NCBI GenBank assembly: GCA_963693305.1
Contig: OY855911.1
Coordinates: 33,938,439 to 34,002,438 of the forward strand
DNA length: 64,000 bases
Direction: 5' to 3'
DNA from: Meandrina meandrites
Lineage: Eukaryota; Cnidaria; Anthozoa; Scleractinia; Meandrinidae
Shown piece after piece: positions 1 through 12,300 of the stretch (its first letter is position 1; each line of letters begins with the position of its first letter). The notes under the pieces are model-generated. The model was not told the DNA's origin and ran no database searches. It worked only from the letters and a program-made list of their open reading frames with translations. The translations under genes were made by a program, and so were the position numbers.

Positions 1-2801
1 CTCTGCAAAACAAAGATAAATTATGCGTATTTTCGAGAACGTGCAACACAATGGGGCATACTTTTCCCAAATTGTTTGACATTGAGCGCTTATTTCCATA
101 TTCAGGAAATTCACTGAATATTTAATAAATTAATTTCCCAGGCCCGGTTGTATTCGGCTTTACTGTCGACATTTCCGAAGTGTTTCTTTGGGGTGTCCCA
201 GAGGAGGTTTTGCAGTGGGGCACGTTCTGCTTTCTAGGGCGGGCATAGGCAGTAATTTTGACCAATTTTAGCGAAAATTGCACAACTTGTCCCGACAACT
301 GGTACATATCATGGTAAATCGGCAAATTTACGACCTAATTTGATATTCCACCAAGGTTTAAAAGAACTATTCGCGAACTGATTGGACTCAAATTTGGCCA
401 GATTATAGTTCAAAGACTGTTCTATCGAGGACCGGGAGCTCTTACTAAAGCGAGTAGGGGAAATATATTTTTTGGGCTACATTCCAGAGGCGGTACCCGA
501 TTCTTGGATGTGGAAGTTGCACGCCTTGTGTAAATATTAGTATTCTATACACGAGTCAAAACTTAAACTCATAGAACTGCTCTCGCACGCTTCAAATCGT
601 CAAAAAAACTGCGTAAAAACAAACTTAAACATTGCGAAAATCTTTCTAATTCATTTTATTGCAAATAGACAGCAGTAAAAGCCGATTTTAGGAAGCTTAA
701 ATATTTACAATAGCGATTAGCGAGAAAATTTGAATATTTATATGGGGCGTGCTGTGACCTCACAAACACAGTCTGGTAAGCCTGTGCTGTAACGTAAAAT
801 GTTTGTATGCAATTATTATTGTGTGATATTCCGAATAAAGAATTAAAACCTCGTTCAGTTTAGTAAACACTGAAGCGCTATTTAGAAGTATTTGTGTCGT
901 AAGATTCCATGTTATTGTCTAATAAGAGGGATCCATCTGAAAGGCTTATGCTAATATAATGGTCATGTAAACTCAAAAACGGCTGTAACATTTGGACTTG
1001 TGGAGACTCCCCTTAGGACTGAGAAACCTTGAAATTTGCTTGGCAGCGTGCCGTCAATGCTCTCCCGTCATTTCCAATACTCTGTTTGCTAGGAGTAAAA
1101 AGAATTATGTCCGTGGTTAAACTACTCACTGCTAAAACAAACAAAAGCAAGTCACTTTTCAAGATGAAATAAAGTGATCGCCAAAGGCTGGCTTTGTAAA
1201 TAGCTCAGTTTAGGAAATGAAACAGACAATTAGCGGTGAGAAGCTTTCCAGGCGCATGTCTAATTTCTTTCCCCTGTGTCTAATGTTTTTTATTCAACTG
1301 CCAAAAATCCAATTTCCTCTGGTCTGACAAGCCATTTAACTCGCACAATCGGCGAACGACTTAATTCCCTTATAACAGACTGTTGAGGCGAAATAAAACA
1401 CAACGAAGACAGGAAAGGTTGCATTCGAAACAAACCGTTTGATCACAAATGCGATTATGTACCAAGGTAAGGTTTTTTTTCTCAAACTAAAAATTCGGCT
1501 TTTAAATGAATAATTTCTTGCGTATACCTCAAAAGCAATTAAATTGTTTTAGCTTTTTTCAATTTGCTGCTTTTTTCTCCTGGGTAATTGTGTTAAAAGT
1601 CTGATTTTTCGATTATTTTGGAATTCAAAAGTTTGCTAAAGCCATTACTATTATGGTACAACAATGAGGCAAAGGCAGTCTCACAAGGTTAAAAACATTT
1701 CTTTTTTCGCTAAAGATAGTATTATATAAATTTAAGTTTAAAAAAACACTGAAATTTGTATCCACATGTATTAAAAACTCCACACTAATTTTTTTACCAC
1801 TTTGCCTTAACTCAGCACAGCTGGTCAAACAAAAGCTAAACTTGAAAGTCTAGTTGCAATGTCCGATTTTCTTTCGAACTGTTGCTGTTATTCTAAGACA
1901 TCAGAGAGCTCTTAGCGGTCACTTTTACCTGAATATAAATCACGTATCTTTGCATCTCAGTTGCTGAATATCCAAAGTTATAGGTTAATACAGCAATTTG
2001 TACTTTACCGGAAAATGTTAATCGTATGTGTTATCCACTTGGCCTTGTCAAATATCAGTTTTTCATTACAAACAGACTCTTAATTCGGTAATAAAATTGG
2101 GGCCATTTGTTAACTTAGTCTCATCCCTATAACTGTTTATGAGGTCTTAGACACAAATAACTAGTTGACATTTGTAATATTAATTTTCGTTTGCAAGCGT
2201 ATTTGTGTTGGTGCGACAATTTTAGACAGTCCGTGGCACAAGTGCTGTTTCTAAGAAATAAATTATCATAAATTACTCAAAGAGATTACGGTTCTTGGTA
2301 TAAGAACCTGTCAGAAAATTACACAAGCAAGGTCACCCTGAATTTGCAATGCGTTGCAAATGCCTAATGTCATTTTTAATGTATTTTTCTGGAAACAAAG
2401 TGAGGTATTAGTTTAATCAGAAAGTTGTTACGCCGTTTCGTGCGTCATCATAAAGATAAGCAATGTAATATTTTTATTTTTGTAACGTTCGTCTCAGGAG
2501 AACGCGAGCTCAGTCAGTGTTCGTAAAATGAATTGTAAGTTTTGCACCAGTTAGAGAGTAGACTGGCCAAAGTGTGGTTGTATAGCAACAAAACGTGATT
2601 GCATCTTACGCGCGACAAATGCTTATTGGTGCTAAATTACACGCCAGCCATTTTGTTGACTTTCGGAAATTTTGTGATCTTAATTGAAATCAGCATCTAA
2701 TTGCTAAATTCCCCAAATCACAAGTGGTGTAATCAGTGATCGCCTAAATTATTAGTTACTTTAACAGTTATTTAATAAACGTTTTAGATTCGATAACTAA
2801 T
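1..2801. other. AT-rich intergenic sequence without a recognisable gene
   Basis: No open reading frame of convincing length or composition is visible on either strand, and no tRNA or rRNA gene. Possible 5' non-coding exons of the downstream gene exist: a good splice donor (CCAAG|GTAAGG) lies at 1465/1466, and a splice-acceptor-like TTTTAG ends at 2787, just before the ATG at 2802. These are suggestive only. Confidence 0.6.
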
Positions 2802-5101
2802 ATGGACAAATCGCCTGGGATCCGTCTTCAGCTCACTTTGCTCATCCTCATCTTGAAACAGCAATCCGCTGGCTCCAGTGTCTGCCAAAACAGCTTTCCC
2901 GTCTTCGACCACGCCCTCACAGGTCACGTGCTCAAGACAGTAACTAAAGACACTTTTGTTAGATGCATCTTTTACTGTGAGCTGGAACCACTATGTTACA
3001 GTGTCAACTTCCATGCTAAAAGAAACAAGTGTGACCTCAACCTTGGCACAGTAGAAGCATTCCAGGCAGATTTCGTGGAAAGGAAAGGATCAGTGTACAT
3101 TGGCATGGTTGTCCGTCAATTTGATCCTTGTATCATCGCTCCATCTTGTAGGAATGGAGGAAGCTGTGAGCCCTATCCCGTAACACGGTGTATCTGTCCC
3201 GCAGGATTCTCGGGTACTTTATGTGAAGGTTTGATGGAGTATGAAATTTTATTGCACCAGGCTAACGTAGGCTATGGTAGTCCAGTCAGCTAGAACGCTT
3301 TCTGCAATCATAGTTCTGCTCTTCTCATGACATTTTTGACTTTGTTTGAAGATCGCAATTAAGTCGCTCGAAAACAACTTGGAATGAAAAAGTGAATTGT
3401 GAATCAAAGAATCCGGTAAAAAAAACCTTGAAGAAAGGTCGAGGATTACCAGGACAAATACAAGTTACATATGAAACAGCAGGCACTCGGCCAAGTATTG
3501 CACGAGTCTGCTTTAAAATCGTATCGCGTTTAAGTAAAGGATGTGATGATGATGATGATCATGATGATGATGATGATGATGATAATGCACAATATGTACT
3601 GTACGTATGCCTTTGTACACTCTACCTCTTTGGTCTTAACTGAGCAGCAAAAACTGGTGTTTTGCGGCAATAAGTGTAATTATTATAGCTTACCGATTTA
3701 TTTAGTTATTCATTACTTGCCCTCACTTTCAAAATAAATGCAAAACTTATCATAATGATGTTTGAAAACTGTCACTTTACACAGTTCCTGTACCCATGGC
3801 CCTTGGCTTAGAGAGCGGTTACATCGGAGACGGGGCTCTCACCGCATCAAGCTATAAACCCGGATATGAGCCATGGAAAGCAAGGCTGCATGGTACATCT
3901 TACTGGAGACCTGAAAAAGACGATAAAAACCAGTTCTTCACAGTTTATCTGCACTACAAGATAAACCTGACTGCGATAGCCACTCAAGGAGCAGAGACAT
4001 GTTGGATAAGAGTATATAAACTGGACGCTTTTCATCTGAGCAAGTGGATTAAATACAAGGACAACGATGTGGTTAAAGTAAGTAAGTTTCTTGTTTGAAG
4101 CCAAATACCTTACAAAAAGCACTTGTTGCAGTAGGAAATTCATGATCCATGATTGAAATCTTCTGAGAAACAACGTTACGTTAACCCATCACGGAAAACC
4201 AACGGGGTCAGGCCGCGCGCTTATTATCCGCGGCAATAGAGACCTTTAATTCAGATCGGAGAGGAGCCTGAGTACGACTTTTCAAACCCAGTGCTTATGT
4301 TTTCGATTATCACATTTCACACCAATCTTGTACAGATAATCTCCTTTTTAATTGGTATTCCGATCTGAATGATCCCTTATGATTAGAGAGATGCCACGTG
4401 GGTACGTTATCATGCATTAAAGAGTTTTTACGATCAAGAAGGTGACTAAACGACAAAGAAGTATTTGAAATAATACTGAATTGGCCAATCCGCACATTCA
4501 CAGCTCAATTATGAGTATATGGATAACCGAGGTGGCCTCCCCTACTAGCCCAGTGGTTTCTTGGAGGTCTCCTCGCCCTAATTGTGCATAAATTGTAGAT
4601 AAGTATCCTTCTTCTCTTGGTGGCATATAAATAGCCAGCGTAACTTGGCGTTCTGGTCAGTCAGGGAGAGCGAGAAGATGAGCGCGCGAGCAAAGCGACG
4701 GCAGCGGGCAGAAGGGGAGAAAGAACGCGTTCTTTCTCTCCTTCTGCCCCCCGCCGTCGCTTTGCTCGCGCGCTCGTTTTCTCGCTCTCCCTGACTGACT
4801 AGAGCGCCAAGCTACGCTGGCTAGCATATAAATGATGATGATCATAATGAGCTTGGAATCGTATGCAAAACACTTGTGTCGGCTGGCTGACCGTTCCAGT
4901 CGTTGTTTGTTTGTTTTCTAGCAATTCTAATATCTTTTTCTGTTGCATTTGTAGTCATTCATCGCAAACAAAGATGAAAATTCTGTTGTCAAGCATGACC
5001 TGGAGCCACTGGAAGTGACAGTGGTCAGGCTGTACCCGCATGAATGGCATCAGTGTATCGCCTTACGAATGGAGCTGTATGGAAATAGAGTGTACCACTA
5101 A
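2802..5101 (+). CDS. Secreted PAN/apple - EGF - discoidin (F5/8 type C) domain protein, 3 exons
   Basis: Exons 2802-3228, 3785-4077 and 4955-5101 join in phase (phase 1, then phase 0) to a 288-residue protein ending in TAA. Residues 1-27 look like a signal peptide with a leucine/isoleucine-rich core (LTLLILIL). Residues about 28-101 resemble a PAN/apple domain with regularly spaced cysteines. Residues about 107-142 form an EGF repeat with six cysteines (CRNGGSC, CICPAGFSGTLC). Residues about 143-288 form a discoidin domain recognisable by LGLESGYIGDGALTASS, IATQGA, RLYPHEW and LRMELYG. The protein is probably secreted and binds carbohydrate or matrix; the ligand is unknown. The discoidin domain lacks the usual first and last cysteines. 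No transmembrane segment follows it. An ATTAAA hexamer at 5135-5140 could be the poly(A) signal. Neighbours offer no functional hint. Domain assignments are by motif reading, not by search. Confidence 0.85.
3543..3590 (+). repeat. (GAT)n microsatellite in intron 1
   Basis: Roughly 45 bases of GAT repeats, interrupted by one GATCAT and ending in GATAAT. It lies in the intron of the PAN/EGF/discoidin gene. Poly-Asp or poly-Met frames across it are artefacts. Confidence 0.9.
4624..4825. repeat. Foldback MITE in intron 2 of the discoidin gene
   Basis: The two halves are near-perfect reverse complements: CATATAAAT...CCAGCGTAACTTGGCG and GGTCAGTCAGGGAGAGCGAG on the left return inverted on the right, ending GCATATAAATGAT. 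The central arms are GC-rich (GAGCGCGCGAGCAAAGCGACGG and its complement). The whole would fold into one long hairpin. No coding content is visible. Confidence 0.85.
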
Positions 5102-5928
5102 CTGGCACTGAAAACAACGCCAAGCCATGAAAAAATTAAAGTTAAAATCGAATCAAAAGTTACACAACTATGTTCATATCACAAAATTCACTGATAAAGC
5201 TTAGCTAGCTAAATATATATTGATTAGCGTTCATTTCCAAACAGAAAAACGAAAAAAAGCCGTCGTCGACTTCTAGCCTAAAGCGAATTGACTGAGAAAT
5301 AGAAAAGAGAATATCTGGAACCAGGTCGAACCAGGATATGGATCGATCAACACATGAGCGTGTTGCTTTTACAGCGACAAGAAGAGAGCTGCACAATAAG
5401 ATTTAGTTAAGGGATATACCTACTACAGTACGAAGAAAAACAATTTTTTAAATCTTTTCTTTAACGTTTTAACCCATTTCAGTCAGTCAAAACTTCTCTT
5501 TTATTAGTTGATTTTTTTTAAATAAACAGATCAACACCTTTTAAATGGCGTATCGTATACCGATATCCAGTTTTGAATTTACCAAAAAAGACCATTCGCC
5601 TTAGGGGGTGACAGGTTAATACAGACACTCAAAAATATGGACTATCAGCCCTGTTCCTTTTGTCAAAAAAACGTTGGTCAAGAATTAAAGGTAACCCACT
5701 GGTTTGATTCAGAGCCTCGCCGTTCAGTGAATGTTTTGTTGTTGTTAATAAGCGACCCTGTTCTTAGAAGTACCAGATCACGTGCCCTATTTTGTTTCAA
5801 TAGGCCATTTCCGAGTTGTCTTTCGCCTCAGTTTCAAAACGAGTCTTCGGGCGAACCCATTCAAATGAAAATGACTTAGATTTGCATGAAAATGGACGTG
5901 AAGGTGGAACAAGAAAGAGCGCGCGAAA

Positions 5929-6157
5929 CAGTTCAGTAGGAAGATTAACCACAGACGATTCCAAAATAGACTACGAGCAGCCCCTTTTCTTCGCAGTCCG
6001 TCGAGCGTGAAGCAAAAGAAAATGAGCGCGCGAAAATTCGGGACGAGGCGAGCGCGCGCTCGTTCTTTTCGCTTCACGCTCGACGGACTGCGAAAAAATA
6101 GGGGCTGCTCGTATTCTACTTTGGGATCGTCTGTGGTTAATCTTCCTACTGAACTGT
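5929..6157. repeat. Foldback MITE, about 110-base arms
   Basis: CAGTTCAGTAGGAAGATTAA at the left end is matched inverted by TTAATCTTCCTACTGAACTG at the right end. The complementarity continues through the Arg/Ser-like low-complexity middle (GAGCGCGCG...CGCGCGCTC). Frames with Arg/Ala-rich protein crossing it are products of the palindrome. Confidence 0.88.
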
Positions 6158-6931
6158 TGGCGTTATTGTCTCATTACAAAAAAAATCATATGTTTATATC
6201 AAAACAAGAAACAAGTGCCAAACGCCCACTCTTCACTTAGCGCCCTCTACCCTTCCCCTCCACCCCGGGGGAGCTACATCGAATCATAACGGTGAATGTC
6301 AATCAAACACTATTAAAATGCAACATTTGGATGGTTTTATTTTACATTCTTCTTAAAGCAAAAAAGAAATGGAAACATTAGCCTGGATCAACCTATTAAA
6401 ACAAGCAATCTTCCAGACAAAAAAACACTCTTTTACAAATGACATGTATAAATGATAATGTCGCGTTATTAAGACTCTAGGTTCTGCTTCACAACCATAG
6501 ATAATGGTTATGAAAACACTGAGGCCTAAACTAGATTAAATCGATTAATCGTGGATATAAATGAATACACAATACAAACACTCTCTACTGTTGTTACCAC
6601 ATAACTTCTACCGTTTTACCTGCAACCTTTGCAGCAAAGTCAGAGAGAATTTGCAGGCTAACTGGCAATAAAGATTAACAGTTGAATGACACAAGTGGAG
6701 CTTATCTATAATGGGTGCTGTACCATTAGTGGTCCACGCTTAGTGTATGGATTGTGGCCTGGATCATGTCGCACCTCTCAGCCAATGAGAAGTGCTGACG
6801 TGGGGGCTCAGATAAAGTGCTTATATGAGGCCCAGACTGCGACCCAGTGCCCTTTCACTTGAGGTATTTATAATTGTTAATCAATAACATCATATCCAAC
6901 AAGTCTAAATTAACTAAAACTATACCGATTG

Positions 6932-7285
6932 TTACAGTGCGGACACTCGAACCATGAACGCTATGGCTTTTTTTTCACTTTATTTGTACTTTTTCTCACT
7001 TACTTTGTAGTTATTTTTTACATTTTCCCAGAACTAACCAATCACATCCGTGAACCGAAGCACTGGCACAGATATTTTTTCTCCTGTTTTCCGTGTTTTT
7101 ATTGTCCGACGCAACGTTTGACATGCTTTTCGGAGGAAAAAAGGCGGAAAAATGTCTCGGCCGTTCGATCGCTTTGTGGCTGTCATTGGCTAGTTCTAAA
7201 AAAAGTAATAAAATAAGTGATAAAAAAGTACAAATAAAGTGAAAATAAAGCCTTGGCGTTCATGGTTCGAGTGTCCGCACTGTAA
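6932..7285. repeat. MITE with long terminal inverted repeats
   Basis: The left end TTACAGTGCGGACACTCGAA and right end TTCGAGTGTCCGCACTGTAA are exact reverse complements. The match extends inward for about 60 bases (CATGAACGC...CACTTTATTTGTAC), with a unique centre of roughly 200 bases that contains no convincing gene. Confidence 0.88.
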
Positions 7286-7953
7286 AATCACATAAATCAT
7301 CACAGCCTTTTACATCAAATCACGATAATGAGTATTTGATAACAGAAAACATACCACCAAGCTTTACTTTACATCAGCATCATTGTGACAAATTATTAAT
7401 AATAATACTTTATAATTAGGTGGAATTATAACAGCTTCAGTACATTCATAAATGGGTCCCCAATGTCTACAAGAATAATTTTCAAGGCATTCAAAATAAG
7501 TCCCTGTGATTTTAACCTCGTTTTATATCTTGAAAGTCAGACTTTGCTAGGACAGATGTCTTTTCAAATACTCATAAATTTAAATGAAAACACAAGACCA
7601 GAATATTTTTTGGCTTGCTTGCATAATATCATTTACTACGCAACAAACACTTTAGAGTGTGCACACCCACACACCAAAATGTGTAAATACAACACTGCAT
7701 TACACTTGTCTTGAATTTCATGCTGTGCACCAACAAAAGCCTAGATTTTGGGGGAAAATGTTGCATAATAAACAATTTTTTCAGAGGAAAGTTAGTATAA
7801 TACAGTTGAACATTATCTGCGTTGTAAAAGTACTTCACCATATGATGTAACCTTCCACAGAATAACCTTCAAAGTTATATTTACTTGGAAAACTAACAAA
7901 GGGCAGAGATGCCATTTAAGGAAACGATCTATTTTTAGTAATATACCATTTAA

Positions 7954-8590
7954 GTATAATTTCCACAGGTGAATTCAATTCTGATTGGTCGAGAAGCTCG
8001 CACTATGACGCTATATTCACTGCGCTAGGCGGTGAATATAGCATCTCAAGGCTTGGCTACTAAGGCATACCACGTTTGCCATCCAGACCAGTGAACATGG
8101 CGGCATTTGCTGAATGAAAATTTCTCTCATTTAAAAGAAATCACTCCAAGTCCTGGATATTTAAAATATTGGGAATTTTTCAAATTAACTACCAAGGCTT
8201 TTGGACCGGAAATATTTTCAAGAGATGGTTTTCAAGGCATTCGAATTGATCGTAAACATGGTGGTTTTGGAGATTGCACGCGGCCGTGTACTCAGTCAGA
8301 TCGACTGGCAAAACATTATTTAGTTCTCTTCTCACTGGAGCTAGTAATTTCGAGAGGATTCACACAATTGTTCAGAAGTCACCAACGATTAAACAAAGGT
8401 ACCAGATGTATCTATCTTTTTCGTAGTGTTTGTTTTGTTCCGTTTTATTGCTAAAACCTGAGTGAAAATTACGATTTCAATCGAAGAATTAAACTGGTTT
8501 ACACGTATGCAAGCGAGCACTTGTGTTTGTTGTTTTCGTGTTTTCTATTATTATTTTTCAGTTTTTGATATTCACCTGTGAAAATTATAC
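7954..8590. repeat. Element with about 25-base terminal inverted repeats and a small internal ORF
   Basis: The left end GTATAATTTCCACAGGTGAA matches the reverse complement of the right end, which reads TTCACCTGTGAAAATTATAC. Between them a 115-codon frame (8107-8454, +) shows no family I recognise. The arrangement suggests a non-autonomous DNA transposon; superfamily not determined. Confidence 0.7.
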
Positions 8591-8594
8591 TAAA

Positions 8595-8698
8595 ACAATT
8601 ATTCGCCTCAGGCTCAGTGATTATTGTTGAATAATCCCCTCGACTTCGTCTCGGGGATTATTCAACAATAATCACTTCGCCTTCGGCGAATAATTGTT
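8595..8698. repeat. Perfect-looking foldback hairpin element
   Basis: AACAATTATTCGCC at the left pairs with GGCGAATAATTGTT at the right, and AGTGATTATTGTTGAATAAT pairs with its inverse across a short CTCGACTTCGTC-type centre. It abuts the right end of the preceding element, so the two may be nested or tandem insertions. Confidence 0.85.
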
Positions 8699-9369
8699 AA
8701 ATATAATTTAATCCATGGCTACTGGTAAGTCATACATCATACTTGTATTATTTGTATCGTTTAGACCTTCCCTCACTGTTGCAGTGTCAAATCATTTTTA
8801 TATTCCTGACGTTCTTTTCTATCAAAATAAACAGGCTTGCTTATTATCCTGAAAGTCAAGAGCTACAAAGTTACAAAACTCTTTACTGAAGACAAGGTTA
8901 ACCATTTGCAGGAATGAATCGGTCGCATCACAATCATCCCATTGGTATCACCAAATTCCTTTTGAAGCAGTTCAGCTAGTTCAGGGCGTTTACCATTTGA
9001 ATGAAACAACAGAATGGAATGGTCCTAATGATACTGCTTAATTCCTGTGCGAAGCGTGGGCGAGTATGATAGAGATCTTCTAGTCATTTCGGTTGGAATG
9101 GAAAAAGAGGAATTCCTTTGACGATTTCCATCTTTCTGGAAAGTTTTCACTAGAATGAGCTGTACCATTTTAACTTTTCAACCAAAATTTTAAGTTTCTC
9201 ATGACAAATAGTTAACGCCCAATGAAAAGATTATAGACCAGACTCGAGAGAGCAGCGCAATTTGAGCCAAGGGATTAATGGAGTTAAAAATGTAGTTGAT
9301 ATTGAATACAAAATAAAATCTACATGTATCTTATTTTTAACTTCACAGTGGTCAGGTTGCGGTGATCAG

Positions 9370-12300
9370 TTACAGTTCTTTTATTTGCTTGATTAGGTAG
9401 ATTTTCTCATCATTGAATTGCTCGTCCTCTGTTAAGATAAAATCAACAAATAATCAGTAAACATGAGATCATGACAGTTAATAACTGCCGCATCGCAAAA
9501 TGGAGGTTGGGTGCCTGCAACATCCAGCAGTGTCCACGCACTATTGGACACTGCTCCCATGGCTGGCAAATCCTGGCAATCCAGGCATGAGCACCCACAC
9601 AGAAGGGAGAGCAGGAACCCGTTACACTGAGTAAACAATGGAAAAAGAGGGGGGGATGGGGGACTAGCCTTGAGGACATGCTCAGGCCATGCAAAACAAT
9701 GCTCACTGAAAACACTAAAAAAACACCTCAGTCCAAGAGCACATGGAATCCTGGCGCATGTGCATGTTAGAACACTGCTGACTACAAGGGAACATTAGTG
9801 CTCTTTCTTGTTAACTTCGTTAACTTGCATTTAACAGCATTTAATACACAGCTCACATGTGCAATATTCACAGGAGAGCCACGCAAGCAGACCGAGTCTC
9901 CATTATGTTTTGTTCCCATTACAAAGCAGTGAATGTTTGCCTCGCTTGAACATAATGTCCTGTTGTTCTCATGCTCAAAACATACAAATCCCAGCAAAGA
10001 TTTGAAAAATTTGCATCAAACGGTTGCTGCTTAAACCAAAAATGCAAAACAAACTGGATAAAGCCAATTAAATACACAGCAATGCAGGTTATTCCCGTTT
10101 TGCTAACAGGAAGAGACCAGGAGTAGAACATTCAATTCTCTCTAAGCAGGCACCATTGTAAGTCACAGGACACCTCTCTAAGGCAGACATGGTTGGCTGG
10201 TGGGTTTGAGCCAGATTTCACTTGTTTTTCCGTAAGTGAACTGGACACCTTTCTAAGGCAGACAGCTGGAGGTGGTCCTCGGTGGGATGCTAGTCTGCTG
10301 TCTGCAACCTTACTGTAACATTTTATCATGTTATCAAAACAGCTTGCTGGTACTTCTTTGTTTTCATGGGTGTAGAGAGGTGCTGTGAGAGTGAATTGTC
10401 TTGCCCAGAACACAATACAACAGGACTGCAAATAACGGTCAGTAACTAGACAATGGCTGACCAAAATTTGCCCATGTCTGACAAAATCTCAACTGTGGTC
10501 AGACATCGTGTTCAGCCAATAATTTGTTTGTTTTTTTAATTAGTTTTCAATGATTAAACCTACCTTGAGGAAATTGTTCTTCTTTTATGCTACGTCTCTG
10601 CAATGTGCTTTTGTGTTGCCACAATTCCAAATCGAATGTAAGAAAGCCCACAGGAAATTGGCATTAACACAACAACAATCATTGCACTGATGTCACCAAA
10701 CAGCAGGTTCAGATATGATGTCTGACCAAATTCTTCTTTTGTCCAACCAAAATTGTGCCCTCGTCAGACATTGTCCTTTCAAGGACAATTTGCAGCCCTG
10801 ATACCAGGGATGTAGTTAAAAATTTTGACAGCCGGTATTTCGTACTTGATAGGCCTTTATCTGGGCAATAGGCCAAAGGCACCACCCCTCTAGGGGAAAT
10901 CAAGCCGGGAAAATCAAGCTGACAGCCTGGTATTTTTCTCTGGATATTTGACCCCGGATAAGCTTTGGACCCAGCTGGAGTCCAACACGCTAACCATGTA
11001 CTGTTACATACCTGTTCTATCGTTATGGAAGCTGGTCAGAAACTCCACCAGTTTGTCTTTGTTTTTCACAAGGATCTCCTGTATTGGTGGTGTTTTATTT
11101 GGATTTGCAACAAATACCTGCAAATAACAAAAACATAAGATAGTTCTGAAACCAACTTTGCAAAAAGATGTATCTTGACATGCTGATATACTCAAAAATA
11201 CAAAATGGGGGTCACTGGGCTCATTTTTGAATTATGAGCACTCAAAGCTAAAATTACAGGTGTTCTTAACAGGTTATACTGTTGCTATGGAAACCAGTGA
11301 TGTCAAGAAAATAACCACAATTTGTTTACCAATGATTGGGCATTTGTTTGATATCATTATTGTAGCAGCAACTGGTAAATATTTGTAGTACTGACCCATC
11401 AAAGTACATGTATAAGAGCTGGAAAGTGCTGGAAACTATTGTCAGCCTCCTTAAGATAGCCATAATAGCTATGGATACTTCTATAGTTTGAGTTGCGTGA
11501 TCCTTTGTCCGTTTGTTTCAACCCGCCATGTTTTTTGTGTAAAAACATGAACTGACCTATAGCCTTCATATAAACAAGCCTGCTATAAATTTTGTTCACG
11601 TGGAGTAGCTACTTACGCTTACAAGTGGGCAGCACTTCACTTTCAATATGGAATCTCTTGTAACCCTCCGTTTAGCTCCATTCACCTCCGTTTATACCCA
11701 ATAATAATTAACCAAAAACACACCTCAACATTAAAATGATATACGTATATTATGACAAAGCATGACCAACTCACAATTAAATTTAATTGGCTTTGGATAG
11801 GCTGAGGTGATGAGAACTTTTTTGAACCAGTCTCCAAGCATACAAAAGAAAAAAATAAAGTAATTGAAAACAACTCTTAACGAAAGAGAACTGACCTTGA
11901 ACACATGAAAGGCTTCAAACTGAATGTTCCTGCTCTTGTCTCTGAGCATGTTCATCATGAGTTTGAGGTTTTCTGTATTGCTTATGTATTTTGTCATGAC
12001 GGTGAAGTTGTGGCGGTCCAGAAGCAGCTCACCAAGAAGCTGTCAACATGACAGACACAACAGTTCTAGTTAGTCTGTATGATGATTTTTACCTCTCACA
12101 ATAATGTGTGTGTGTGGGGGGGGGGGGGGGGGGGGGGGGGGGGAGAGGGGGGGCAGGGTGATGGGAGCACGGGAGAATAGAGGGCAGAGGGGTACTAGGG
12201 GAAAAAAGGGTGGGGAGTGGGGTTCCTAACTGTCAGGTACAGGGAACTGGTAAAATTGAGAAAAATTTTGCAACATTACATGATAATATTTTGCGATAGG

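Larger units (their letters stand above)
5102..9369. other. Intergenic region between the discoidin gene and the CAB39 3' end, dominated by MITEs
   Basis: No host exon is recognised. Four inverted-repeat elements (listed separately) occupy much of it. The remaining parts, 5102-5928, 6158-6931, 7286-7953 and 8699-9369, show nothing beyond short AT-rich frames. The two genes converge here. Confidence 0.6.

Noticed and set aside
3392..3737. Small plus-strand ORFs with poly-Asp or poly-Met
   Set aside because: They read through the GAT microsatellite inside an intron and match nothing.
4657..4845. Arg/Ser-rich minus-strand ORF
   Set aside because: It lies wholly within a palindromic MITE; frames on both strands are forced by the inverted repeat.
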